A stretch of 64,000 nucleotides of DNA from Amaranthus tricolor (GCF_026212465.1 NC_080058.1:14435797-14499796), one strand, 5' to 3'; shown: positions 1 through 11,597, numbered from the stretch's first letter. Numbers and translations: made by a program. The notes: generated by a model from the letters alone, not told the origin.

Positions 1-1
1 T

Positions 2-1408
2 GAAAGGTTCGTTATGGAACCTAAGGAAAACATCCAAGAGATGTTTACCAGGTTCACAAACATTACTAACGAACTAGTCTCTCTTGGTAAGATTATTCCC
101 GTTGATGAACAAGTTAGGAAAATACTTAGGAGTCTTCCTCAAGACGAAGGATGGAGAGCTAAGGTCACAGCCATTCAGGAATCGAAAGATTTCACCAAGT
201 TTAATTTGGAAGAGTTGGCTGGTTCCCTCATGACTCATGAATTGCATTTGGGAACAGCTGACAGTTCCCGAAACAAAGGACTGGCTCTGGCAGCAGATGA
301 TAGTGAAGAATCAGAAGCTGGGGAAGAGGAAGCTGTTATGTTGGCACGTAAATTCAAAAAATTCTTCAGGAACAGCAGATATGGAAATCAAAGGAATAAT
401 AAAGAAAAAGGAACTGCTAACATGAAGAAAAATTTTGAATGCCACAAATGTAAAAGTACTGAACACTTCATCAAAGATTGCCCTCTATGGAAGAATGAGA
501 AGGGCAAGGGAAAGACAAGAGAAGCTGGAAGGATGCCTAAACAAGGAAACTTCAGAACTGATTTTCGAAAAGCTATGATCGCAGCTTGGGGTGATAGTGA
601 AAGCGAAGCTGAAACTAAAGCGCCAATAGAGGAAGAAACCGCAAATCTGTGTCTCATGGCATCTCATGAAGAGTCTAAGGAAAAAGAGGTAATGTCTTCT
701 AGTCCATCTCCTAAACAACTGTCTAATTTAAGTAAGAATAAATTAATCAAATTGCTGTTAGAGACACAAGAAAAGTTGAATGAAAAAACAACTAAGTGTC
801 TCCAAATTGAGAAAGACCTTAACTTAAGTAAAGATCATATCTCATACCTAAATTCCTTTAGGATCGATGTGCAAAGTAGATTTTTTGATTTGTTAGATAA
901 GAATATAAATTTAAAAGAACAATTGGAGAAATTAAAGCAGGATTTCATTATTCTTAACATTGAATTAAATCAAAACAAATTGCTAGGATTAAAATTGGTT
1001 GAAAATGATAAAACCACTCATGTGTTTAGCACGGAATTTCAAGAAATAAAATTAAAATTAGAATCATATGAAAAAGAAAATAAGTTTCTAAAAGATCAAA
1101 TTAACTTAAGAGGAAAAGGGAAAATCAATGAAATTCCCAAATGGATTCTAAATGCTAAAACCAAGAGTAAAGAAGGTCTAGGTTATGTTAAGAATGAAAA
1201 AAGGAAAAAGGACTATGTAGATCTCCCTAGTAGTAAAATCTGTTCCTTTTGTGGTAAGAATGGACACCTAAAATATCAATGTGTAAAAAGGGAACAACAC
1301 ACTAAAGCAAATGAAACTTATGTCGAATGCATATGGATTGAGAAAAATGATTCAAATTTAATCGACAGGGAACCCAAGGCTGACTGGGTTCCTAAAACTA
1401 ACCATTAG
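2..1408 (+). CDS. gag: Sirevirus Gag (nucleocapsid), 5'-truncated by window edge
   Basis: The frame is open from base 2, so the ATG at 14 is internal and the true start is outside the window. Gag forms the cytoplasmic particle and binds element RNA. An N-terminal UBN2/retrotran-gag region (for example the IQEMFTRFTNI stretch near residue 8) is followed by a CCHC zinc knuckle at 440-481 (CHKCKSTEHFIKDC). A Lys/Glu-rich coiled-coil-like segment covers roughly residues 235-370. A second CCHC knuckle lies at 1241-1282 (CSFCGKNGHLKYQC). Two separated knuckles with a long helical spacer are typical of Sirevirus Gag. The frame ends at TAG 1406-1408, and pol continues in the same frame immediately after. 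Confidence 0.9.
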   Translation, partial: ERFVMEPKENIQEMFTRFTNITNELVSLGKIIPVDEQVRKILRSLPQDEGWRAKVTAIQESKDFTKFNLEELAGSLMTHELHLGTADSSRNKGLALAADDSEESEAGEEEAVMLARKFKKFFRNSRYGNQRNNKEKGTANMKKNFECHKCKSTEHFIKDCPLWKNEKGKGKTREAGRMPKQGNFRTDFRKAMIAAWGDSESEAETKAPIEEETANLCLMASHEESKEKEVMSSSPSPKQLSNLSKNKLIKLLLETQEKLNEKTTKCLQIEKDLNLSKDHISYLNSFRIDVQSRFFDLLDKNINLKEQLEKLKQDFIILNIELNQNKLLGLKLVENDKTTHVFSTEFQEIKLKLESYEKENKFLKDQINLRGKGKINEIPKWILNAKTKSKEGLGYVKNEKRKKDYVDLPSSKICSFCGKNGHLKYQCVKREQHTKANETYVECIWIEKNDSNLIDREPKADWVPKTNH

Positions 1409-4400
1409 TTTGCTTTACAGGCTCAAGTGAGGGGGAACAACTCATGGTATCTCGACAGTGGGTGTTCCAAGCACATGACGGGTGATAAATCAAGATTTCT
1501 CACACTTGAAGCGTATGATGGGGGAATTGTAACCTTCGGTGATAATATGAAGGGTGAAATAATCGCCAAAGGAAAAGTTGGAAGATCAAGCTCCCATGCC
1601 ATTGACAATGTATTTTTAGTCAAGAATCTAAAACACAATCTTTTAAGTATTTCTCAATTTTGTGACAAAGGTAACTCTGTTAAGTTTACTTCTGAACGAT
1701 GTATAATTTCTAGGAACAACATAGGAGACCCTGTACTAGAGGGAATCAGAAAAGGGAACACCTATGTGGTGGACCTGGACACTGTTCCCAGAAACAGTCT
1801 AACGTGTTTAAGTGTTATAGAAGAAGACCCACTTCTTTGGCACAAGCGTCTAGGTCATGCTAGCTATTCATTGATTAACACCTTAAGATCAAAAGACCTA
1901 GTAAGAGGATTAACAGCAATAAAATTCCTCAAAAATGAAATTTGTGATCCTTGTGCTAAAGGAAAACAAGTGCGGTCATCCTTTAAATCAAAGTTTTTGG
2001 TGACTACCTCTAGACCATTAGAATTAATTCATATGGATCTATGTGGACCTATGAGAACACAAAGTCGTAGTGGCAAAAGATATGTGTTTGTCATAGTTGA
2101 TGATTTTAGTAGATTTACTTGGACCTTATTTTTAGTAAGCAAAGATGAAGCTTTCGATGAGTTTGTATCTTTTGCTAATAAAACTCAAAAATCTACCAAT
2201 AATTTAATTGTTCACATTAGATCGGATCATGGCAAAGAATTTGAAAACTCAAACTTCATGAATTATTGTAATGAACATGGTATAAATCATAATTTTTCCG
2301 CTCCTAGAACACCACAACAAAATGGAGTGGTGGAAAGGAAGAATAGAACCTAAGAAGAAATGGCTAGGACCATGTTGATTGCTAGTGGTCTACCTAGGAA
2401 TTTTTGGGCCGAGGCTGTCAATACTGCATGCTATATTTTGAATCGTGTACTAATAAGGCCAATCACTTCTAAGACACCCTATGAATTACTCAAAGGTGTT
2501 AAACCAAATATTTCCTATTTTCGTGTGTTTGGATGCAAATGTTTTGTTCATGTGAATGGTAAACGAAATATAGGTAAGTTTGATGAAAGAAGTGATGAAG
2601 CAGTATTTCTCGGTTATTCATCACAAAGCAAAGCTTACAGAGTTTATAATAAGAGAACAATGTGCGTAGAGGAATCTATTCACATAATTTTTGATGAAAC
2701 TAACTTTTCAACAAGTGAACAGGAAATAAAAAATATCAAAATAGGTCTTGCAAATTTAGAAGATGATGAAGATATGAATATGCAAGATCAAGGAACAGCA
2801 GGTGAATAGTCGATACAAGAAGATGCAGGAGAAACTGACCAAGTCCAGGAACTACCAGCACAACAGGACCAGCAGACTGTTCCCAATCCAGCTATTCCCG
2901 CAGATGAGCAAAATGATCTAGTAGCTGAACAAAATGCCAATCAAGATGTTGAGCCAGAACATGCTACTGTTCCCTCAAGAGAATTTGTGCCCAAACCTTG
3001 GAATTATCAAAGTCACCATCCTCTTGACCTGATTATAAGTGATATGAATAAGGGAACACAAACTAGATCCCAACTGAGAAACTTTTGTGTTCATTTTGCG
3101 TTCCTATCATCACTTGAACCCAAAAATCACGAAGAAGCCCTAAAGGATTCCGAATGGATAATAGCCATGCAAGATGAATTAAATGAATTTGAAAGAAATA
3201 AGGTATGGCACTTGGAACCCAAACCAAAACACAAGAAGGTAATTGGTCTGAAATGGGTATTTCGGAATAAGCTAGATGAGCATGGAATAATTGTAAGAAA
3301 CAAAGCAAGACTCGTGGTCAAAGGGTACAATCAACAAGAAGGTATTGATTATACCGAGACATTTGCTCCGGTAGCAAGGTTAGAGGCCATTAGAATTTTA
3401 ATTTCTTTTGCTGCATTTATGAATTTTAAACTATATCAAATGGATGTAAAATGTGCTTTCTTAAATGGATTTCTTGATGAAGAAGTGTTTGTTGAACAAC
3501 CTCCAGGTTTTGAGAATACCTCTTGTCCTGATCATGTCTATAAGCTTGATAAAGCTCTATATGGCTTAAAGCAAGCTCCTAGGCAATGGTATGAAAGACT
3601 GTCAAAGTTTTTGATACAAAATAACTTTGTTAGAGGAAAAATCGACAAAACCTTGTTCTTTAAGAATAAAGGTTCTCATATTTTGGTTGTTCAAATTTAT
3701 GTTGATGATATTATTTTTGGTGCTACTAATGATTTATTATGTAAGGAATTTGCTAACCTAATGGGCACAGAATTTGAAATGAGCATGATGGGAGAACTAA
3801 ATTTCTTCCTTGGTTTACAAATTAAACAAACTGAAAATGGTATTTTTATTCATCAACAAAAATACATAAAAGAACTTCTTAAGAAGTATGGGCTAAACAA
3901 CGCTAAAACCAACCATACACCCATGGCTACAAATGTTAGATTAGATGAAGACCTAAAAGGAACTAACGTAGATCAAACAATGTATCGAGGCATGATAGGT
4001 TCCTTATTATATCTAACTGCAAGTAGACCCGATATTTCATTTGGTGTTGGTTTATGTGCTAGATTTCAGTCCAACCCCAAAGAATCACATCTCACTGCAG
4101 TAAAATGGATTTTGAGATATTTGAAGGGAACAGACGACTTGTCCCTATTTTATCCTAAAAGTGATGTTTATGATTTAAAAGGTTTTAGTGATGCAGATTA
4201 TGCAGGTGATCTAGTTAATAGAAAAAGCACGTCAGGTATGGTACAATTTCTTGGCTCTTGTTTAGTTTCATGGAGTTCCAAGAAACAAAACACGGTTGCA
4301 TTATCCACAGCCGAAGCTGAATACGTGGCAGCAGCAGCTTGCTGTTCCCAAATGCTTTGGATAAAACAACAACTAAGAGATTTTGGTATTAAAATTGAAT

Positions 4401-4642
4401 GCATTCCTATTTATTGTGATAATACCAGTGCCATATGTATATCTAAAGATCCAGTGCATCATTCACGAGCTAAACATATACATATTAGACATCATTTCCT
4501 TAAGGATAACGTAGAACACAAAAATATTGTATTAAAGCATGTCAATACTAATGAACAAGTTGCAGACATTCTGACCAAACCGCTTCCAAGGGAACAATAT
4601 GAAAAGATGAGATTGGAACTTGGTATGATCAAGCTCCACTAA
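1409..4642 (+). pseudogene. pol: Sirevirus Pol: protease, integrase, reverse transcriptase, RNase H
   Basis: Same frame as gag throughout, interrupted by TAA at 2351-2353 and TAG at 2807-2809; the frame ends at TAA 4640-4642. The protease active site DSG is at 1454-1462. The integrase HHCC zinc site has His at about 1841 and 1856 and Cys at about 1943 and 1952. The catalytic Asp is near 2036 (HMDLCGP), the second Asp near 2225 (RSDHGKEF) and the Glu just before the first stop (NGVVERKN). The reverse transcriptase has the metal-binding YVDD at 3698-3709. RNase H shows SDADYAGD near 4186 and the AEAEY motif near 4309. No frameshift is visible, only point nonsense changes, one of them just after the integrase catalytic Glu. 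All catalytic residues I can see are retained, so decay is recent. Confidence 0.92.
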
Positions 4643-5159
4643 AGTTGGTTGCATAAAATTTCCAATGAAGCATCATGAAAAAAGAGGGTCAGGAATCAAC
4701 CTCAAAATTTTGATTGAAAATCAATTATTGCATGGATCAGGTAAACACGTAATGAAGTTTGTACTATGAATATTTTCTTGTTTGCATGTTGTTAGTTTGA
4801 TCAGACCACAGCAATATGTTCGTTATTTTCTTTATAATTTTTTTTATCATAATTCATCATTTTTCTATTTTGTTTTCATATTTTATTTTAATATTCATAT
4901 TTCATAATTTATTCATATTTCACATTTTTTTGTACGGCCAACTTAAATTAAAAATAATGGGAAACGGTTTTCAATCCCATCTCTTCAAAATCTTTCCATA
5001 TCAAACGCTATGATTAGAACATTAAAGGGATTGGACTTGAGGTAACTGTCACTTCACCACTTTATTAACCTTTCCCGTACTTCATACTTCACACGCCTTC
5101 TTCAAAAACCGTCTCAAGAAACCGTCCCCCTTCTTCTTTCAACCTTTCAAAATTCAAAC
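4643..5159 (+). other. Noncoding spacer between pol and third ORF
   Basis: AT-rich, with T-rich runs at 4816-4940 and no supported coding. The end (about 5040-5159) is a pyrimidine-rich, leader-like stretch before the ATG at 5160. Sireviruses with an extra ORF usually have such a spacer. I see no splice or promoter signal that I would defend. Confidence 0.5.
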
Positions 5160-6852
5160 ATGAAAACTCCAAAATTAAGCAAGAAAACGTCTAAATCAGG
5201 AAAGAAAGCCTCTAAATTTCACCAAAACATCCAGCCAAAACCCTTAAAAATTGTTCATCCACCCCCATTACTGAACGCTGCACCATCACCATCCCAAGAA
5301 ACCACTGAAAATGTTGGAACAAAACGCAAAATATTCTCACCAAAAAGTGAATCATCCTCCAAAGCGGTCAAGCGTTTGAAGCAAGTTGATCCTAACAGTG
5401 CTAAAGAGATTGCAAAGGAAATGTCTGTCGAATTTGGGGTACATAAGTACTGGTATGACTCTACACACTTTCCTTAACTTCATACTATTTTAAAATTTCA
5501 AGAATGGGAGGTTTTGATGACTGAGTATAGTTGTAATCCCATTTTCCCAAACATTATGCGAGAGTTTATTTCAAACTTCTCCAATGAATGTGGAATGTGT
5601 TCTAGTATGGTTAGGAACATGAAATTAGAGTTTAACAGCGCTTTGTTGGCAGAATGGTTCAATATTCCGAATGTTGGTTTTGATACATACTGCGTTGGTA
5701 CTAAGATAGTTTTTTCTGGAATAAATGAGAAAACGATTTTTAAGTTTTTAGGGGTTGAAAAAAAGGGATAAAATCAGTCACAATGTCTTGTCTCCATTGC
5801 ATAAATTACTCTATAATGTAGCACGAAGATTCATCTTGCCCCGAAACTCTAAGAGGAGTGAGGTGAGTCTACGTGATGCAACTTTGATTTATTGCATGGA
5901 CAATCAAATAAAAATAAATTTTTCATCTTTGATGATATCACATTTATCTGACTGCATTGAGAAGAAGAATATTGTGGGCTATGGTGGGTTGTTGACATGG
6001 ATTTTTCGTAAGCTTGGGGTACCACTGGATGGGCTGGAGTTCCCAATGGGTCCCAATATGAAAATTGGTGCACGGTGTCTGAAAAATTTGCATCTAAAAT
6101 TAAATAATGAAGGGGTGTTAATAAATGAATCAGAAGAAATAATTGATGTAGGTTCTGATGAGGAGGAAATGGAGGAAGAAGAAGAAGAAATTGAAAAAGA
6201 AGTAAAAATAAAGAAAGAAAAAGAAGAGGAAAAAGAAAAAGAAAAAGAAAAAGAAGAAGTAGAGGAGGAAGAACAAGGGCCTGTTCCCACTAAAGAAGGG
6301 GAACAGGAGGAGGGGACAAGAACAGAGGGGGAACAAGGAGAGGAACAAGCTTTAGGAGAAGAAGTGCCTCATGATCTCTGTCATGATTCCAGTGATGAAG
6401 AGGTTGTGATTGCCTTAAGGAGGAAGGGTAAAGCTATTCAAAGGAAGAGTAGGAGGCTTGCTTCAAAACAAAAGGCTGTAACGGTTGATAATATCACTTC
6501 TGAAACCATTCCTGAGCCTACTTTAAACGAACCTCTCTCACCCAAGCCAACCACTCCACCACCAAATCAAACTTCATCACCACCTCCATCACCTATTCAC
6601 TTTACACCACCACCATTTCCATCATCTCCTGGTCTTGGTTGTGCTGATCCTATTCCTACAGCATCTTCACATTCTGTTCTCTCCAAGATTAATGATCTAC
6701 AGTCTCAATTCAGTGCTTTTCAAGATGAAGTTCGTGTCTCACTCGCTTCAATTGTTGATCAACTGACCATGATGGAGCATCGTCTTGGTGCAAAGTTGGA
6801 TACAGTAGAAGTGCAGACCGAATATGTGGACAAAGAAGAGACTGCCCCTTGA
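5160..6852 (+). pseudogene. Sirevirus third ORF (env-like position), broken
   Basis: Begins at ATG 5160 and ends at TGA 6850-6852. It is cut by TAA at 5475-5477 (same frame continues to 5771) and by a frame change in the A7 run at about 5759-5766, after which the frame continues to 6852. The N-terminus is Lys/Ser-rich with a bipartite nuclear-localisation-like pattern (KRK, then KRLK about 20 residues on). The middle resembles the putative plant transposon protein domain found in extra ORFs of Sirevirus and Athila elements. Next comes an extreme Glu/Lys tract (6150-6270), a Pro/Ser-rich linker and a C-terminal heptad-like helix (6680-6800). I see no signal peptide or convincing membrane segment, so an envelope role is not supported by sequence. 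Confidence 0.7.
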
Positions 6853-7131
6853 ACCCTCTCCCTATGTTTTTAAGATTTGATTGGCTGTTACATTTCACAA
6901 ACAATTTCACCTTTTACTTTGTACCATCTGGGGTACATTGTTGTTGTAATGTTGAACAATTGCTACTTTTCTTTCTTTGCTTTTATTAATGGTCTGTGAC
7001 AACTAACTATATGCAGGTTTGATTTTTATTCATGGCACTTACTCTTATTATTGTTTCTTGCTTTCATCACTAACAAATCTATATGGTTTGTGCTGAGGTT
7101 TGATAACTCCTAATTCTTTTTGATTGATGAC

Positions 7132-7144
7132 AAAAGGGGGAAGA
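7132..7144 (+). other. Upstream polypurine tract copy
   Basis: AAAAGGGGGAAGA, nearly identical to the tract directly abutting the LTR but about 490 bp upstream. Multiple polypurine tracts ahead of the 3' LTR are a known Sirevirus trait. Confidence 0.7.
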
Positions 7145-7618
7145 TTATGCACAAACTTAAGAAGAGCAGTGAATACACAGTAACATATCTTGGTTGATTT
7201 ATATTGTTTCTTATTGATGATAATGTTATTGATGATAATGTGCTGAGTTTATGCTAGCTTAATGATCATCTGTGTTTTCAAGTTGATGGATATTTACTTG
7301 TTTTTGTAAATTTGTTTTCAAGTTGTTTTTGGTTGAAAATACTTAATAATTTGTGTTAGTTTTATTATGTTAGTTTAATTATGTCAGTTTAATTAATTTC
7401 AGTTTATTTCATTTAAGTTTTAGATTAATTAATTTTGAAATTTTTTTTAAACATATTTGATATTATGGAGTTAATTGTTTTATTGTAAATGCTTGGTAAA
7501 TTATATTTTAACTAGTTGATTTGCTAAGTTATTTAGAGTTACTTTAATCTCTAGTATGCTCTAAGAATTTTGTTTTACTCTATTTTACTTAAGTTTGTTT
7601 ATAAAGTTTGTCCTCATC

Positions 7619-7630
7619 AAAAAGGGGGAA
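7619..7630 (+). other. Polypurine tract priming plus-strand DNA
   Basis: AAAAAGGGGGAA ends two bases before the TGTTGG start of the 3' LTR, the expected position for the plus-strand primer. Confidence 0.85.
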
Positions 7631-7632
7631 TT

Positions 7633-8824
7633 TGTTGGCCTCTTAAGGTTTTGATGATGACTTCACTTTTAAATAAACAAACATATTTTTAAAGATTGTT
7701 TTGTAGGTATATATCCGATTTAGTTTGAATCGTTGATGAAGCCTATGACTTGGTTCGTGGAAGATGTACATGTCTTAATATGTCCAAGATGTTAGATAAG
7801 TGTTATAATGTTCAAAGTAGACGTACAGTCTACTGTTCCTAAAATGAACATTTTAACTGAAGTTGAAGCTGGAGACAGTACGTTGTTCCTACGTAGCAGG
7901 TCTGGAGAATAACATCGACTGGAAAATTGCGAATTAATTATTTTCTGTTTTTAAGTTGATGTAATGGTTTAGAATTAATTTAATTGCTTAAATTAATTAG
8001 TAAGTTAATTGACTAATCTATTTTTAGGTTTTCTAAAAATAGCCCAAGACTTTTTCTTTTTAAGATTTAGATCTCCTATTTTTTATGATCTTACGTTTTT
8101 AATTCCTATGCTATTTTTAGCATTAAGGAAACTGATTTTTCTTTGAGCAAATAACAGCCGGACACTTTCATAATTCCACCACCTTTTATTTTGAGAACGT
8201 GGGGGTAGTGGGAGGTATGTCTGAGGAAACTGCTGGATGTTTCCACTATAAATAGAAGGGACTTTGCTCGAACCAAAATGTAATCCAAGAGAATAAAAGA
8301 GTGTCCATTAAAGGGAGATCATCTTAAGAAAAATATTTTCAGTTTTCCAATGCCAATTAATTTATTATATTTTTCTTAAGTAATTATTTTAATTTTTATC
8401 CTCTTGAGAATTGGCCTTGTAAGGGTTAATGAGTGATTTGTTGTAATTAGACTTGTGGGAAGTCTAAGGGTATAAGAAAAGAGAAACGTGAGAAGAGAAA
8501 TAGAAAGGGAGAAAGTAGAGAAAGAGAATTAGGCCTAGAGTAGAGAAGCTTCAAGTGAAGCAAACATTGTTTTGTGTAATTATAATTGATTGCCTAAACA
8601 TAGTGAGAATTTTGAAATTCCGGGGTTCGTGGTTTTTCCTTCTTATTAGGCCAAGAAGGTTTCCACGTAAAATCTTTGTCTCCTTTTTATTTCTTGCTTC
8701 TTAAGCTTAAGTTTTGTTTTGTTTGTTAAAATTCCGCAAGTTAGAGCAAAAACGTAGTACAACTCAATACACAACAATTCACCCCCCCTCTTGTTGCATT
8801 TGATTATCTCTTCATATTCCAACA
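7633..8824 (+). repeat. 3' LTR of the Sirevirus
   Basis: 1192 bp, starting TGTTGG and ending CCAACA (perfect 6-bp inverted termini), directly after the polypurine tract. Related to but clearly diverged from the solo LTR at 31072-32534: the first ~30 bp and the terminal C-rich/CTCTTGTTGC segment align in reverse orientation. It contains a TATA box and, at about 8760-8800, a C-run with CTCTTGTTGC near the 3' end. Confidence 0.92.
8246..8255 (+). promoter_or_regulatory. LTR TATA box
   Basis: CTATAAATAG in the middle of the LTR; the same 10-mer is present in the solo LTR (minus strand, 31723-31732). Transcription would start some 25-35 bp downstream, defining U3/R. Confidence 0.7.
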
Positions 8825-10632
8825 AATAGTAAGGCTTATAGAGTACCAAATAAGCGTAAAAGTACGGTAGAAGAAAGCATACATATTGTATTTGATGAAT
8901 CGGATAATATCATCTTGACTTAAGGATGTAACGAAATAAATTTTAATAAGCATTTTGATGACGAGAATGAAGATGAGGTTGATGCCAATGATCAAGATAA
9001 AGATGGAGTGAAAATATGCAAGAGCCATTGCAAAGTCTTGAAGATGTCGAAGATAAAAAGGTTGAGCACATTGAAGACTCACAGCCGGATCTTGAGACCA
9101 ATGCTCAAGACTTGGAACAACCTGAAAGTACTTTTTTTTTTGTACTCAAACTTAAGATTCTTACAAGAAAGCACCAATCAACTCTCTTAATGATAGTACA
9201 CCATCCATCTTAAGAAGAAGAATTAGACTATCATCTCATCATCCTTCAGAAGACATCATTAGTGATCCTACAAAAGGTACACAAACTCGATCTTTTCTTA
9301 AAAATTTATTTGCATTTTCTCCTTTTTTTCTCTTGTAGAACCAAAGGATATTAAAGAAACTATAAAGGAACCAAAGAGGATCATTGCTATGTAAAGTGAC
9401 TTCAATAAGTTTGAAAGAAAAAAAGCATGGGATCTAGTTGAAAGACCAAAGGATCGTATCATCATTGGAACAAGATAGATCTTTCAAAACAAACTAAATG
9501 AGGATGAAGAGATCTTAAGGAACAAAGCAAGGTTAGTAGCTCAAGGCTATAATCAAGAAGAAGTTATTGATTAAGATGAAACTTTTTCACCTGTAGTTAG
9601 GTTAGAATCTATTCTAATCATGCTTGCTTTTCCTTCTTACATAAACATAAAAGTATATCAAATGGATGTTAAATGTCCATTTCTAAATAGCTATTTACAA
9701 TAAGAAGTCTATGTTAAACAACCACCTGGTTTTGAAAATTCAAATATGCCTAATCATGCATTTAAACTAAACAAAGCATTATACGGTTTGAAACAAGCTC
9801 CAAGGGCTTAGTATGATAGATTGAGCTCACATTTACTTGAGAATAACTTTCAAGAGGTAAAATTGATAAAACATTTTTTATTAAAACTAAAGGGAAAGAT
9901 ATTCTTATTGTTCAACTATATGTTAATGATATATTGTTTGGAGCTACTAATGATTCTTTATGCAAGGAACTTTCTGAGATTTTATGCAAAGAATTCGAAC
10001 TGAGTATGATACGAGACTTAACATTCTTTCTTGGACTACAAATAAAGCAAAAAAGAATGGCATATTTATTTGTCAAAGTAAGTATGTTATAGATCTTTTA
10101 AAGAAGTACAATATTGACCACTGCAAACGTGCTAATACTCCTATGAGTGATAACAATTAGCTTAGATAAAGATCTTAATGGTAAGAATCTTGATCAACCA
10201 TCTTATAGAGGTATCATAGGTTCATTATTGTAATTTAACAGCTAGTCGTCCAAATATAATGTTTAGTGTTTGCTTATGTGCTCGTTTTCAAGCTAATCCG
10301 AAAGAACCTCAATTAACGACAATTAAAAGAATCTTTAGATATTTATATGAGACTAAAGATTTCGGTCTATGGTACCCTAATTGTGGCATGTTTGCTTTGA
10401 TTGGTTTTTCAAATGCGGATTATCCGGAATATGAGGGGGATAAAAAGAATACTTCAGGATCGTGTTAATTCATAGGATCATCTTTGATTTCATGGCATTC
10501 TAAGAAACAAAACTCAGTAGCTTTCTCAACAACCAAAGCCAAATATATAGTAGCCATTGCATATTGCTCACAAATACTATGGATTGCACAAGAGCTTTGA
10601 GATCTTGGAATTAATCTTAAGGGCATACCAAG
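8825..10632 (+). pseudogene. Old Ty1/copia pol remnant (integrase end, RT, RNase H)
   Basis: Starts in the post-integrase region (SKAYRVPNKRK, EESIHIVFDES) exactly where the younger element's LTR ends. It continues through reverse transcriptase (NKARLVAQGYNQ-like at about 9520; VYQMDVKC-like at 9655) and RNase H (FIGSSLISWHSKKQNS-like at 10470). The metal site reads YVND at 9919-9930 instead of YVDD. Many stops and small indels interrupt all frames. The pol frame is lost abruptly near 10632, in the segment that normally encodes the last part of RNase H, where the gypsy LTR fragment starts. It is the substrate into which the Sirevirus inserted. Long dead. Confidence 0.85.
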
Positions 10633-10969
10633 CAAGCCTCCATTCGCCCGAGTGGAGGTAGAATGGCTTGGTTCCTTCCTTGAAATGTGTCTTTGCGATG
10701 CAGGAAGGACTTCGAGCTTTTTGAGACCCTTGGAGAATGAGTTAGAATGCTTGTAAAAGCTTCGGTGTGCGTGTCTCATCTTCGATCATGGTGTTTAAGC
10801 CTCGAATCCGTGCTACTTTACCTCAAAATCTCAAAAAATACCAAAATTGACCTTAAAACACCTTGGAGACAAAAATAGGGTAAGATCCAGTGGAATATGT
10901 ATGAAATCAATATAAAATAGCAAGACTCAACACTATAATGGGACATAAATGTGCTCTAAAATGAGCACA
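10633..10969 (-). repeat. Partial gypsy LTR, 5' portion, reverse orientation
   Basis: Read on the minus strand from 10969 it begins TGATGTGCTC and stays similar to the start of the LTR at 13750 (shared TGTTGAGTCTTG-like stretch and a later GGCGAATGG-type motif). Only about the first 337 bp is present. It breaks at the old copia pol near 10632. The 5' neighbour on the minus strand is LINE sequence, so this looks like the end of a gypsy copy inserted into that LINE. Confidence 0.65.
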
Positions 10970-11382
10970 TCAATATGCATAGTAGTAGAATCCTTTTGTA
11001 GAGAAAACAAAAAAAGACCCGAGAAGAGAGACTGCAACGACACTAAGACACACCATACATCAAACCAAAATCGAAATCTATCATCCCCCCCAATCTTAGA
11101 ATTCATACCCTTACTAACCATATTCCTCACGAAAGATGTCTTCTCATAAGATTTCATCAACTGCGCCCACTCCCCAAACTTGGTACTATGAAAACCATCC
11201 TCCAAAGCCACGGTACCTTAATATGATGTACAAAAGATACTATCCTTTTCCACAGAGACGCATCCTTCTGCGAAAACCTCCACCACCACCAAAACATACT
11301 GGCAAGATTTTCTTGCATAAGGTTCCCAACTCCTAGACCTCCCCAACTCCTTTGGGAGCTCAATAGAAGACCATTTAACCAT
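10970..11382 (-). pseudogene. LINE ORF2 C-terminal fragment
   Basis: Minus-strand frames carry the region that follows the reverse transcriptase in plant L1-type ORF2: a GGLGVGNLMQENLASMF stretch with WWWWRF and LWKRIV (about 11360-11260), then GDDRFRFWFDVWC (about 11080) typical of the segment before the zf-RVT zinc motif. Frame changes and stops are present. It differs from the LINE at 22741-33747, so it is another family or lineage. It is trapped between two oppositely oriented pieces of one gypsy LTR family. Confidence 0.7.
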
Positions 11383-11576
11383 ATTGTTATTAGTTTAGTT
11401 TAAACAACCCACATTTCACATAAGCCTTCGTACGTCAAAATTAGAATATAGCATCCCTTGTCTCTGTGGTTCGATCCCCGACTTACCATTACACTAGTTA
11501 TATTTGTATTAGGGTATTTATGAATATTATTTGATTGGTTGGGCTTATACCAAATGACACTATAATCCGGTTATCA
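11383..11576 (+). repeat. 3' remnant of the gypsy 5' LTR
   Basis: Aligns with the last ~195 bp of the LTR ending at 15372: shared CATTAGTTTAGTTTAAA-like start, GATCCCCGACTTAC in the middle, CCGGTTATCA at the end. About 1.4 kb of the LTR's 5' part is missing. Confidence 0.8.
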
Positions 11577-11579
11577 ACA

Positions 11580-11597
11580 TGGTGCCTTTGCCGGGGA
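11580..11597 (+). other. Primer-binding site, tRNA-Asp type
   Basis: TGGTGCCTTTGCCGGGGA, three bases after the LTR end. It is close to TGGCGCCGTTGCCGGGG, the complement of the plant tRNA-Asp 3' end used by Tat/Athila elements, with two changes. Confidence 0.75.

Larger units (their letters stand above)
6853..7632 (+). other. Sirevirus 3' untranslated region
   Basis: About 780 bp of AT-rich sequence between ORF3 and the 3' LTR with no coding potential. It holds two polypurine tracts, given separately, and short GATGATAATG repeats near 7215-7245. Confidence 0.7.
1..8824 (+). mobile_element. Sirevirus-type Ty1/copia retrotransposon, 5' end outside window
   Basis: Order gag - protease - integrase - reverse transcriptase - RNase H defines Ty1/copia. 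Gag style, a 1.2-kb LTR, an additional ORF between pol and the 3' LTR, and repeated polypurine tracts point to the Sirevirus (SIRE/Maximus) lineage. The 3' LTR ends at 8824 in CCAACA, complementary to its TGTTGG start. The 5' LTR, primer site and gag start lie upstream of base 1. The right flank is an older copia pol, so this element inserted into another element. The candidate 5-bp target copy is AATAG at 8825-8829, but the left copy cannot be checked. Three nonsense codons in gag-pol and two lesions in ORF3 make it non-autonomous now. Confidence 0.93.

Noticed and set aside
6130..6348. Phe-rich and Ser-rich minus-strand frames opposite ORF3
   Set aside because: Shadows of the Glu/Lys tract of the plus-strand ORF.
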